A DNA stretch of 64,000 bases from Magnetococcales bacterium WMHbin3 (GTDB taxonomy: Bacteria > Pseudomonadota > Magnetococcia > Magnetococcales > Magnetaquicoccaceae), in assembly GCA_002753185.1 (NCBI GenBank), contig PDZX01000013.1, positions 17,217 through 81,216 of the forward strand. The letters run 5' to 3'. Below are positions 27,260 through 35,755 of the stretch, in pieces. The translations under genes were made by a program, and so were the position numbers. The notes below the pieces were generated by a model, which was not told where the DNA came from, made no database searches, and saw nothing but the letters and a program-made list of their open reading frames with translations. The first letter of the stretch is position 1, and each line of letters starts with the position of its first letter.

Positions 27260-28569
27260 TGGAACTGGAACGATTGCTGGCCCTGGACCGCCGACACCTC
27301 TGGCACCCCTATACCCAGCAGGCCACCGCCCCGACGCCGCTGGCCATCGCCTCCGGCAAGGGGGCCTGGCTGCGCGGGGTGGACGGCCGCGACTATCTGG
27401 ACCTCATCGCCTCCTGGTGGGTCGCCATCCACGGCCATGCCCACCCGGTCATCGCCCAGGCCATCGCCCGCCAGGCGGAAACATTGGAGCAGGTGATCTT
27501 CGCCGGCTTCACCCACGAACCGGCCGTGCGCCTGGCCGAGGCCCTCACCGCCCGGCTGCCGGACGGGCTGACCCGGATCTTTTTCTCGGATGACGGCTCC
27601 ACGGCGGTGGAGGTGGCCTTGAAAATGGCCTGCCAATACTGGCGCAACCTGGGCCGCGAGCGCACCCGCTTTCTCGCCTTCGAGGGGGGATACCACGGCG
27701 ACACGGTGGGGGCGATGTCCGCCAGCCGCAATTCGGGATTTTTCACCAGTTTCGCGCCGCTGCTGTTCGAGGTGGATTTTCTCCCCTTTCCCGCCACCTG
27801 GGAACAGGACCAGGAACGGGAGCAAAAAGAGGCACAGGCCCTGACCGCCCTGGATGACTATCTGGAACGGCATGGGAAGGAGTGCGCGGCGACGATCCTC
27901 GAACCCCTGGCGCAGGGTGCTGCGGGGATGCGGATCTGCCGACCGGAGTTCCTGAAAACCTTTGCCGAAAAAATTCGCCAGGCCGGGATTCTTCTGATCG
28001 CCGATGAGGTGATGACCGGTTTTGGCCGCACCGGCAGCATGTTCGCCTGCGGCAAGGCAGGGATCGCCCCGGACATGATCTGTCTTTCCAAGGGGTTGAC
28101 CGGCGGCTTTCTGCCCATGGCGGTGACCGCCTGCCGGGAAGAAATTTACGCGGCATTCCTTGGCGAAACCTTCGACCGGGCGCTGGCCCATGGCCACTCC
28201 TTCACCGCCAACGGCCTCGGCTGCGCGGCGGCCTTGGCCTCCTTGCAATTGTTCGAAACCGAAAAAACCCTGGAGCGGGTGGCCAGCATCGAAACCATCC
28301 ACCGGGAACGGCTGGCCGAATTGATAAAACATCCCCGCGTGCGCAACCCCCGCGTCATGGGGGCCATCGCCGCCCTGGAACTGGTCATGCCGGAGTCGGG
28401 GTACGCCTCTCCCGCCACCCCGCGCCTGATCCGCTTCTTTCTGGAGCGGGGCCTGATCATCCGGCCACTGGGGACGGTTGTCTATCTGATGCCCCCCTAC
28501 TGCATCACCCCGGAAGATCTGCACCGGGGCTGGGACGGCATGGTGGAGGCAGTGGACTCTTTTCGATAA
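27256..28569 (+). CDS. bioA: adenosylmethionine-8-amino-7-oxononanoate aminotransferase
   Basis: This 437-residue class III aminotransferase uses SAM as amino donor to make 7,8-diaminopelargonate, the BioD substrate. Family marks are HLWHPYTQ at the N-terminus, FFSDDGSTAVEVALKMA, GGYHGDT, IADEVMTGFGRTG and the PLP lysine in CLSKGLTGG (Lys279). The ATGATG start overlaps the bioD stop. bioF, bioC and bioH are not in this window. The length is normal. Confidence 0.96.
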   Translation: MMELERLLALDRRHLWHPYTQQATAPTPLAIASGKGAWLRGVDGRDYLDLIASWWVAIHGHAHPVIAQAIARQAETLEQVIFAGFTHEPAVRLAEALTARLPDGLTRIFFSDDGSTAVEVALKMACQYWRNLGRERTRFLAFEGGYHGDTVGAMSASRNSGFFTSFAPLLFEVDFLPFPATWEQDQEREQKEAQALTALDDYLERHGKECAATILEPLAQGAAGMRICRPEFLKTFAEKIRQAGILLIADEVMTGFGRTGSMFACGKAGIAPDMICLSKGLTGGFLPMAVTACREEIYAAFLGETFDRALAHGHSFTANGLGCAAALASLQLFETEKTLERVASIETIHRERLAELIKHPRVRNPRVMGAIAALELVMPESGYASPATPRLIRFFLERGLIIRPLGTVVYLMPPYCITPEDLHRGWDGMVEAVDSFR

Positions 28570-28588
28570 TTCGTGTGGAGCAAAAGGC

Positions 28589-29530
28589 ATGCAAAATCCA
28601 TTCGTCGATCGACTCATCGAACGGGCACAAGAACGGGATTCGCGGGTGATCGTCGGTCTCGACCCCAATCTGGAGGTCTTGCCAAATTTCCTGCAAGAGC
28701 GGCTGCGTCGCGAACCCACGGAAACCAATATTGAGGAAATCCTGTTCGAATTCAATGTCGCGGTGATCGAGGCGAGCGCGGCGGAAGCGGTGGGTTTCAA
28801 GCCGCAGGCGGCCTTTTACGAACAGTACGGCCTGGCCGGGATGAAGGCGCTCTACCGCACCCTGACGCGCTTGCGGGAGATGGGCGAGCTGATCCTCCTC
28901 GACGCCAAGCGCAACGACGTGACCCACACCGCCGGGGCCTACGCCACGGCCTGGCTGGGGGCGCATCACCCGATTTTCGGCACCCCGAACCCGTGGCGGG
29001 CCGACGCCCTGACCATCAACGGCTATCTGGGCGCGGACGGCATCCGGCCATTCATGCAGGTCAACCCGGAGGCGGGACTGTTCGTGCTGGCCAAGACCTC
29101 CAACCCCTCCTCCGGGGAGTTGCAAGACCTGCTATTGCAAGACGGCTTCAGCGTGGCCGAAAAGATGGCGCAACTGGCGGCGGAGTGGGGCGCAACGGCC
29201 ATGGGCGAATGCGGCTACGCCAACATCGGCATCGTGGTGGGCGCGACCTATCCGGAGCAGGCGGCCCGTCTGCGCGCCATCGCCCCCCGCGCCCCGTTCC
29301 TGATGCCCGGCATCGGCGCCCAGGGAGGCTCGCTGCAAGCGGTGTCAGCCGCTGCCGGTGCGGACCAACTGGGGGCCTACGCCGCCTCGTCGCGCGGGGT
29401 GATGTATCCATTCGCCCCGGCGGCCCTCTCCGGCCCGGATTGGCGCGACGCGGCCCGTCAGGCCATCTCACGGGCGGCCAGGGAACTCCGGTTGGCGATC
29501 CGGCGGGTCCTGGCCAGCCAGGGAGGGTGA
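28589..29530 (+). CDS. pyrF: orotidine 5'-phosphate decarboxylase, long (type 2) form
   Basis: This 313-residue enzyme converts OMP to UMP in pyrimidine synthesis. VIVGLDPNLE near the start, LLDAKRNDVTHTA at about 103-115 with the catalytic Asp-Lys pair, and LMPGIGAQGG near the phosphate site identify it. The length of about 310 residues marks the subfamily distinct from the short E. coli type. It begins 19 bp after bioA. Its last 63 bp overlap the 3' end of the convergent mntA gene. Confidence 0.95.
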   Translation: MQNPFVDRLIERAQERDSRVIVGLDPNLEVLPNFLQERLRREPTETNIEEILFEFNVAVIEASAAEAVGFKPQAAFYEQYGLAGMKALYRTLTRLREMGELILLDAKRNDVTHTAGAYATAWLGAHHPIFGTPNPWRADALTINGYLGADGIRPFMQVNPEAGLFVLAKTSNPSSGELQDLLLQDGFSVAEKMAQLAAEWGATAMGECGYANIGIVVGATYPEQAARLRAIAPRAPFLMPGIGAQGGSLQAVSAAAGADQLGAYAASSRGVMYPFAPAALSGPDWRDAARQAISRAARELRLAIRRVLASQGG

Positions 29531-29848
29531 CGCGGCATCACCGCACCCCTCCTGCACCACCACATGCGACGCCCGGATGACATTGCAAAAATGGTCCGGC
29601 AACTCATCCCAGGTCCACAGGTCCACCGCGAACGGCAAGTCGCTCTCCTCCAGGGCCTCGCGGAGTTCCGCCACCCGAGGACGCTGCCCAGGCGTGGCGA
29701 AAACGACCATATCCAGATCGGAGCAAGGATGCGACCTCTCCCGCATACGCGAACCATAGGCCCAAACCGCGACATCGGGAAGATGATGCCGCAAGAGACG
29801 ACGCAATGTCCGATTCTGTTCCGGAGTGATATCCAGAGTGGCGCTCAT
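29468..29848 (-). CDS. mntA: MntA-like nucleotidyltransferase antitoxin
   Basis: This 126-residue minimal nucleotidyltransferase has the catalytic pattern GSRMRERSHPCSDLD, that is GSx10DxD, near residues 33-47. In characterised MntA/HepT pairs this enzyme neutralises the HEPN toxin by adding AMP to a tyrosine. Its ATG at 29848 overlaps the hepT stop by 4 bp, the usual order and coupling. After the last family-like segment (VIRASHVVVQEG) the reading frame runs on for about 25 residues into antisense pyrF sequence before stopping. This suggests the module was inserted here and lost its own stop. Confidence 0.85.
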   Translation of the reverse strand: MSATLDITPEQNRTLRRLLRHHLPDVAVWAYGSRMRERSHPCSDLDMVVFATPGQRPRVAELREALEESDLPFAVDLWTWDELPDHFCNVIRASHVVVQEGCGDAASPSLAGQDPPDRQPEFPGRP

Positions 29849-30267
29849 TGCCATGCCTTGCCGGTCAAGGTCTGGTAGAGACTCATGGCATCCCGCCAAA
29901 AAGGCTCGGCGAGCGCCAGGGTATCCAGGGCCTTGCCGCCGCTGTAATCATGGGTGGTATCGATGCGGGCATCGGCATAGCGCAGCCATTGATCCACCGG
30001 GGAGGGCAGGAGATCGTTGCGCCCCGCCAGACGAAACAGGGGCTTGGGACTGACGGGAACGTCCGGCAGGCCGAGTTCCTCGGTCATGTGCCGCCTGAGG
30101 CCCTTCCACAAGGTGTCATAGCAGATTTCGAACCGCTGAATGACCGACTCCGCGATGGCCTCGCGATCCAGTTCCGTGAGTTCGGTGCGCGCACGAACCG
30201 TGGCGAGGTTGGCGAGCTGCCGTTCCAGATGCCGGAGCGATTTTTCCAATTTTTCATGATCCATCAT
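29845..30267 (-). CDS. hepT: HepT-like HEPN toxin
   Basis: This 140-residue all-helical protein belongs to the HI0074/HepT group of HEPN proteins, RNA-cleaving toxins. RIDTTHDY near residues 101-108 is an exact RX4HXY motif: Arg and His form the RNase site, and Tyr is the residue AMPylated by MntA in studied systems. The gene is directly upstream of and overlaps mntA. ATG 30267 and ATG 30264 are adjacent possible starts. The motif is intact, so the toxin is probably functional. Confidence 0.87.
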   Translation of the reverse strand: MMDHEKLEKSLRHLERQLANLATVRARTELTELDREAIAESVIQRFEICYDTLWKGLRRHMTEELGLPDVPVSPKPLFRLAGRNDLLPSPVDQWLRYADARIDTTHDYSGGKALDTLALAEPFWRDAMSLYQTLTGKAWQ

Positions 30268-30295
30268 TTTCGATCATCCCACGCTGGCGGCTCAG

Positions 30296-30583
30296 TCAGT
30301 GGGGTTGCGCCAATTCGGACATGGCCTGATCGATTACGATCGGATCAATGCCATGCCGACGCAGGATATTGGCGAACTCCTGCACGTCCGAGCGCGCGAA
30401 GCGTTCCTTGTCCACCCGCAGTCCCTGTCCGACATAGTGGCGAATCAAGGGTTGATAACCGGAAAAACCCAAATACGGAGCAATATTTTTCATATCGTCA
30501 ACAACATCTTCTGGCATACGAAGTGTGATCGAAACCATAGGACGATCCTTTTGCAGACGCTGTCGCAATTCACTGGTTTTCAT
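30296..30583 (-). CDS. brnA: BrnA-like antitoxin
   Basis: This 95-residue protein begins MKTSELRQRLQKDRPMVSIT, continues with LRMPEDVVDDMKNIAPYLGF and ends in helices rich in charge. This is the short DNA-binding antitoxin type (BrnA/CopG-like) that represses its operon and binds BrnT. GGAGAGGGA upstream selects ATG 30583. The frame is open farther upstream, but that part lies inside brnT. It overlaps the 3' end of brnT by 14 bp. Confidence 0.8.
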   Translation of the reverse strand: MKTSELRQRLQKDRPMVSITLRMPEDVVDDMKNIAPYLGFSGYQPLIRHYVGQGLRVDKERFARSDVQEFANILRRHGIDPIVIDQAMSELAQPH

Positions 30584-30866
30584 AATGTTCCCTCTCCTCC
30601 CCCGTCGCTTTTCGGGCGGAAATGAGCCGAAAAATCTCGCCGATCTGCTGCACATGCACCACAAACAACAGGCGCCCGGCGACATCCTCTCCGATCACGG
30701 CATCCCGCTCATCGCCTTCCCTGCTGGCATCCACAAGGCATAAGAACGGGTCGAAGAATGCCTCGCAAGCCCGCTCGAAACTCACCCCGTGCTTGATCCG
30801 GTTGGCAAGCGCCTTCTGACGATTCCAAACAAACGTAATACCCTGGTAATGGCAAGTCTCATCCAT
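30570..30866 (-). CDS. brnT: BrnT ribonuclease toxin
   Basis: This 98-residue protein carries the BrnT/DUF4258 pattern: FVWNRQKALANRIKHGVSFE (about 12-31), AFFDPF, a GDERD segment, then LLFVVHVQQIGEIFRLISAR and a closing KATGEEREHYE. BrnT is a RelE-like RNase whose activity is blocked by BrnA. Toxin first, antitoxin second, with overlapping ends, is the known order. Together with the neighbouring hepT-mntA pair it makes a 1.4 kb toxin-antitoxin cluster. Confidence 0.9.
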   Translation of the reverse strand: MDETCHYQGITFVWNRQKALANRIKHGVSFERACEAFFDPFLCLVDASREGDERDAVIGEDVAGRLLFVVHVQQIGEIFRLISARKATGEEREHYENQ

Positions 30867-31026
30867 GCCGAATCATCGCATACTGTATTGATATTGTCAA
30901 TACCATCCCCTCTCCCCTCGCCTTGCGAGAAATCCACGCCAGCATTCACGGAAAGCGTTTTTTTTCGGCGCGAAATGGCTTATCAATAGGGGGTACGATT
31001 AACGACAATTTCGCACGGGAGAGATC

Positions 31027-31434
31027 ATGGCACTGCTCGGCTCCATACCGCTTTTCACCTATATGCTGGTCATCCTCAACGGCCTGATCTTCGCCCACAA
31101 GGCCCAGTTGGCCATCACCACCAGCACCCCGGTGTTCGGCTTCATGCTCTCCTCCGGGGCGCAGTTGAGCTTTACCGTTGCCGACCTGCTGATCCTGGCG
31201 GGGGTGATCGCCCTTTACATCGAAATCTTCAAGGCCACCCGCTCCGGGACCGAATCCATCGTCGATCATCTCCTGTCGATGGTGATTTTCGTACTCTTTC
31301 TGGTGGAATTCCTCATCTTTCCCCCGGCGGGGACCATGCTGTTTCTCACCTTCACCCTCATGTCGCTGCTCGATGTCGTGGCCGGCTTCACGGTCACCAT
31401 CTCCACCTCGCGCCGCGATATCGGCAAGTCCTGA
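31027..31434 (+). CDS. small integral membrane protein of unknown function
   Basis: This 135-residue protein has four likely membrane helices (about residues 9-27, 47-67, 80-98 and 102-122). GGGAGAG sits at the right distance before ATG 31027. No catalytic motif is visible and I do not recognise the family. It is followed 22 bp later by a DegT-like gene on the same strand, so the two may be co-transcribed. It lies next to a toxin-antitoxin cluster on the other strand. Confidence 0.75.
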   Translation: MALLGSIPLFTYMLVILNGLIFAHKAQLAITTSTPVFGFMLSSGAQLSFTVADLLILAGVIALYIEIFKATRSGTESIVDHLLSMVIFVLFLVEFLIFPPAGTMLFLTFTLMSLLDVVAGFTVTISTSRRDIGKS

Positions 31435-31455
31435 TCCGGCTTGCGCCATCCGCTC

Positions 31456-32703
31456 ATGTCCCCCTGGCCCATACCATCGGCAGCCCGTTTCCGGCCCGGC
31501 ATCACCGCCGGAGAGCATCTGGCCACCCTCGGCAGTCTCCTCCTCGACACGAAACCCCAGGAGGGAGACCGGCAGGCGCAACTGGAGTCCGCCCTCGCCC
31601 GCCGCCTGGGGGTGGCCGACGGCTCCACGCTCCTGACCCCCCATGCCCGCGTGGCCATCTATCTGGCGGTGAAGTCGCTGCTGCAAGAGGGTCGTCAAAC
31701 GGTGATCCTCTCCCCCTACACCATTCCGGATGTCGTCAACATGGTGGTGTGCGCGGGTGGCATTCCCCGTTTCGTGGACCTCGACCCCGAGACCCGCGAC
31801 CTCGACCGGCAAGCCGTCCAGGAGGCGATGAACGACGCCACCGGAGCAGTGTTGGTGACCCATCTCTTCGGGATGGGCCGCGACGTCTCCGACCTGGCCA
31901 CGGCATGCCGGGAGCGAGGCATCGCGCTGATCGAAAACGCGGCGCAGGCCTTTGGCGTGGTGGTCAACGGGCGTCCGGTGGGGAGCATGGGGGATGCGGG
32001 GGTGTTTTCTTTCGGTCTGGGCAGCACGCTCAGCGCCTTGTGCGGAGGGCTGCTGGTCACGCCGCACCCGCGGCTGCGTTCCCATGCCGGGACCGTGCTG
32101 GCCTTCTTCCCCTGGATGGAGCGCGCCGATCTGTTGGGCAAGGCGGGCGAGGCGTTGCTGCTCGATCTGGTCACCTGGCCCTGGCTGTTCCGTTTGGGGA
32201 GCTATTGGCTGGTCAGGCCCTGGCTGGACCGGATGGCCCTGGAGAAATGCGACGTGACGTTGCGCAGCGCCTTTCCGGAGAAACTCGCCCGGCGCATGAC
32301 CCCCATGCAGGCCCGGCTGCTGTTGCGCAAGCTGGCGCGAGTGGATGCCGAAATGCGCATGCGCATCGCCAATGCCCGGAGGTATCACGAGGGGCTGTCC
32401 GGCCTGTCCGGGCTGCTGCTCCCCCCGTTGCGGGAGGACGGCTCCCACGGCTATCCCCAATTCCCCGTGCGCTGCCAGGAGCGCGAGGCATTGATGCACC
32501 ACCTGGCGCGCGCCAGACGGGATATCCCCCTCCCCTCGCTGGTCAACTGCGCCGCGCACCCCTGTTTCAAGGAGTACGCCGTCCCCTGCCCCAACGCCGC
32601 AACCCTTGCCAGCCAGACCCTGCTCCTGCCCACCTATCCCGGCTATTCCCCGTCCGAAATCGACCGCAACATCGAGGTCATTCGGCAATTTCTCACCAAA
32701 TAA
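31456..32703 (+). CDS. DegT/DnrJ/EryC1-fold protein lacking the PLP lysine
   Basis: This 415-residue protein has the fold-type I aminotransferase layout of sugar aminotransferases: TLLTPHARVAIYLAVKSLL, ILSPYTIPDVVNMVVCAGG, FVDLDPETRDLD, VTHLFGM and IALIENAAQAFG. At the position where the family has SFxxxK with the Schiff-base lysine, it reads VFSFGLGSTLSALCGG, with no lysine. It is therefore unlikely to be a normal transaminase. It could be a different PLP or sugar-binding enzyme, or inactive. ATG 31456 is preferred; TTG 31441 is possible. Confidence 0.78.
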   Translation: MSPWPIPSAARFRPGITAGEHLATLGSLLLDTKPQEGDRQAQLESALARRLGVADGSTLLTPHARVAIYLAVKSLLQEGRQTVILSPYTIPDVVNMVVCAGGIPRFVDLDPETRDLDRQAVQEAMNDATGAVLVTHLFGMGRDVSDLATACRERGIALIENAAQAFGVVVNGRPVGSMGDAGVFSFGLGSTLSALCGGLLVTPHPRLRSHAGTVLAFFPWMERADLLGKAGEALLLDLVTWPWLFRLGSYWLVRPWLDRMALEKCDVTLRSAFPEKLARRMTPMQARLLLRKLARVDAEMRMRIANARRYHEGLSGLSGLLLPPLREDGSHGYPQFPVRCQEREALMHHLARARRDIPLPSLVNCAAHPCFKEYAVPCPNAATLASQTLLLPTYPGYSPSEIDRNIEVIRQFLTK

Positions 32704-32857
32704 CCTCCGGACATCACTGTGGCTTCCGCCGCCCCATCCCGCGAATGGTCTCCAGGAGTTCATAAAGATCGGAAGAGGGGTTGGGATGGGGTTCCACAGT
32801 CAGTGGCGGGCCGGCATGATAACCAAAATTTTGACACGATTCTCGTCTGGCGAGTCG

Positions 32858-34150
32858 TCATGCTTCGTTTTTCCACCTGCACAGATTATTGATCGACCCC
32901 ATATAGGGCACTCCCCCATAGCGGCCTCTCAGGTATCCGTTTTCCAAATTTTCCTCCTTGCGAGGCTGAACGGCGGTCATCGGATAGATCTCCGTGGCCC
33001 CCTGCCGATTCTTTTCGCACAACCAGATCTGCGCCGGCGCCAACTCCCCCATGAGATGAGTCAAATGCGTAGCGAAAAGAAGCTGCGCCCCCTTGGGATT
33101 GGTGGACTCCTCCTGAAAAAGCTCCACCAGACGCATGGCCGCGAATGGATGCAGCCCGGATTCCAGTTCATCCACCACCAGAATCCCGCCTTGATCCAAT
33201 GCCCGATAGACCTGGATGGCCATGCCCAGCATGGTCTGAGTACCTCGACTCTCCCATTCGTATGGCAGATAAAAAGAATCAGAGTCAATTTTATGCTCAA
33301 AATAAATATTTATCAAATTCTTGGCAATTTTCGCCGCTTTCTTCCGATTATCAAGATCATCAAAAAGTCGCATGTTTATATTTAAAATTTCTTTCAGATG
33401 ATCATCCGAAATTTTTTTAATTTTTACACCAGAAACACCGGTATCCGCCTCGCGCAAAAAAGAAACTACAAAATCGCGCATCTGGTCGTTGGTTTCCAAA
33501 TCATTCGCTTCTAAGGATAAAAGAAATTCATTATCAGCATCAAGATTAAATTCAATACAATCCTGAAAATAATCCCACAAACGCTTTAATTGCATATGGT
33601 TATTAACTCCAGCGGTTGACAAAAAAAGTGCATCGTCTCGCGTTTGATTTTTGATATTATTATGATTACCTTTAAGATGAGGGCCAAAATAAAATTTTGT
33701 TCCGTCTTCGTCATATCGATGAAACAGTACGCGATGACGGCTCATGGTGGGAAATGAATACAACCATTCCTCCATCACCCGATGCTCGCCAAAAATAAAT
33801 CCATAGTGGTATCGGCATCCATCAATAACCAAATCGCAATCCATGCGCGATGGGGCTTTCGCGGACATGTCGTCCAGAGCAAATGACCTTTTGATACCCT
33901 TAGGCATTTTTGGCTACTCATGCGACAATTGAATCGCCCGCACAAATCGCGAAAACGTCTCCAACAGATTGCTCTTGCCGGAAGCATTTGCCCCATATAC
34001 GGCTGCCACGGGCACCACCGGCTCCTTGATTCCCGGCACGTTCCGCAGGCCGCGCACCGCCTGCTGGTTGGATGCCTTCGGCACCACCAATAAAAATTCC
34101 TGATACTCCCGAAAGGAGTACATGTTTTCCACACCGAATCGCAGCAGCAT
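32858..34150 (-). pseudogene. AAA15-type (COG1106) ATPase interrupted by one in-frame TAG
   Basis: The 5' part (34150 to 33914) encodes MLLRFGVENMYSFREYQEFL and the P-loop YGANASGKSN, then hits TAG at 33914-33916. The same frame continues without shift as PK and then MPKGIKRSFALDD. It ends with the rest of the ABC-type ATPase: Walker B GILVVDELESGLHP and the switch His in FATHLTHL. The two halves together make 430 codons, a normal length. COG1106 ATPases are often phage-defence or nucleic-acid-linked effectors. The middle (about 33260-33760) is clearly more AT-rich than its surroundings, which suggests transfer. One stop could be a nonsense mutation, a sequencing error or a readthrough site. 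Confidence 0.8.
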
Positions 34151-34279
34151 GCAGGCGGACTCCCGAATGAATTGGCCATTCAACCCAAATTGGAAGCCGA
34201 TTTTAGCGGTTTTTCGCAAAAAGGCAATTTAATTTCCAGCAAAAAAGGCATTTCACGACATATGCGGCAGGATCTCACG

Positions 34280-35755
34280 TCACAGCAGCATCCGGTTTTC
34301 CCGCGAACGGGTCTCGCCCACCGAACTCACCCGAATGGCGGCCAGACCGGAGACCGGGCATTTGTTCTCGCAGATGCCGCAGCCGATGCACAAATCCGGC
34401 TGCACGAAGGGACGTTTCAGCGCCACCTTCCGTTTCTCCCGGCCCATCACCTCGACGGTTTCGTACCAGATCGCCTTGGGGGTGGTGGGACACACCTCCT
34501 CGCAGACGATGCACGGCACATCCATGGCCCACGGGAGGCATCGGCCCCGGTCGAAGAAGGCGGTCCCCAGTCGCACCGGATCGGGAAATGGCTTGACGCC
34601 AACCTTCTCCTGGATCGAAATGGGACGGATCGCCGCCGTCGGACAAACCTGGCCGCACAACACGCAATGATGCTCGCAATAGCCAATGCGGTTCATCAAC
34701 AACGGGGTCCACAACCCCTCCAGACCGGCCTCCAGCAAGGCGGGCTGCAACACCCGCGTGGGACAGACCCGCATGCACAGGCCGCACTTGATGCAACGCG
34801 CCAGAAAATCCACCTCCGGCAACGACCCCGGCGGACGGATCACCTCGGCAGCCGCGACGCTGCGCGCCGACACCGATCCCTTCAACATCGGCACCGCCAG
34901 CAACCCCACGGCAATGCTCTCGGCCACCCGCCGCCGCCCCGCGTCCAATGGTGCGCCCACCGAACTGCGCGGCCTGGCCAAACCATAATGCAACGCCCCC
35001 TCCCCGCACGATTCGATGCAGTTCAGACAAACGAAACACTCGGTATGCCGCACCCGCCCGTCCGGGTCCGCCGCGCCCTGACAGCCGTACAGACATTTCC
35101 CGCAACCCACGCACTTGTCCACGTCCCGCCGGATGCGCCACAACGACCACTGGGAAAAAAATCCCAACAACGCCCCCAATGGACACAACGTCCGGCACCA
35201 GAAACGGGGCAAAAACCGATTGGCCAACAAAAGCGCCGCGAACAAAAACCCCACCAACACCCCGCCATGAAACACCCCGTGCTCCAGCGCGGGCAATATC
35301 GACACGATCCAGGAACGGTAGACCAGCGCGATCGGATCCAGCAGCCCGATCTGCAACACCCCGAATCCGGCAAAAATTATTAATATAATTAATAAATAAT
35401 ACTTGATGCGGTACAGGGGCCGGTAGCGGTTCTTTTCATACTCGTCGGAGGGACGATCCCGATTGAACAGATGACCCAGAAATTGATTCAGGTTGCCCAA
35501 CGGACAGATCCAGGAGCAAAAAAATCGCCCCATGAACAAGGTAGGGATTAAAACAACCAATGAAAAAACAAGACCCGCATACAAGGTGTGACTGGTAAAA
35601 AACGCGGAGAGCGCGGTCAGGGGATCCCATTGCAAAAAAAGCCCCACCTCGTACCCTTGCAAGTGGGAAAAGTCGGTGACCAGCAGAAAGAACACGAACA
35701 ACGCGAAGAAAAAGACCCCGTATACCCGCCGGACGCCACGCAGACCGAACATCAT
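34280..35755 (-). CDS. membrane-bound polyferredoxin (NapH/NapG-like fusion)
   Basis: This 491-residue protein has about five membrane helices in its first 230 residues and two NapH-like motifs (CSWICPLG and CRTLCPLG). At least four ferredoxin-type cysteine clusters follow: CVGCGKC, CFVCLNC, CIKCGLC and CIGCGIC. Two more irregular groups are present (CEHHCVLCGQVCP, CIVCEEVCP). It looks like a quinol-linked membrane electron donor fused to a soluble ferredoxin domain. The start ATG at 35755 overlaps the DUF362 stop as ATGA. It is the last of four overlapping genes and probably carries electrons for the exported partners upstream. Confidence 0.87.
   Translation of the reverse strand: MMFGLRGVRRVYGVFFFALFVFFLLVTDFSHLQGYEVGLFLQWDPLTALSAFFTSHTLYAGLVFSLVVLIPTLFMGRFFCSWICPLGNLNQFLGHLFNRDRPSDEYEKNRYRPLYRIKYYLLIILIIFAGFGVLQIGLLDPIALVYRSWIVSILPALEHGVFHGGVLVGFLFAALLLANRFLPRFWCRTLCPLGALLGFFSQWSLWRIRRDVDKCVGCGKCLYGCQGAADPDGRVRHTECFVCLNCIESCGEGALHYGLARPRSSVGAPLDAGRRRVAESIAVGLLAVPMLKGSVSARSVAAAEVIRPPGSLPEVDFLARCIKCGLCMRVCPTRVLQPALLEAGLEGLWTPLLMNRIGYCEHHCVLCGQVCPTAAIRPISIQEKVGVKPFPDPVRLGTAFFDRGRCLPWAMDVPCIVCEEVCPTTPKAIWYETVEVMGREKRKVALKRPFVQPDLCIGCGICENKCPVSGLAAIRVSSVGETRSRENRMLL

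Noticed and set aside
30946..32763. Long minus-strand frame opposite the DegT-like gene
   Set aside because: No motifs, Gln/His/Gly-rich composition, and it crosses two clear plus-strand genes.
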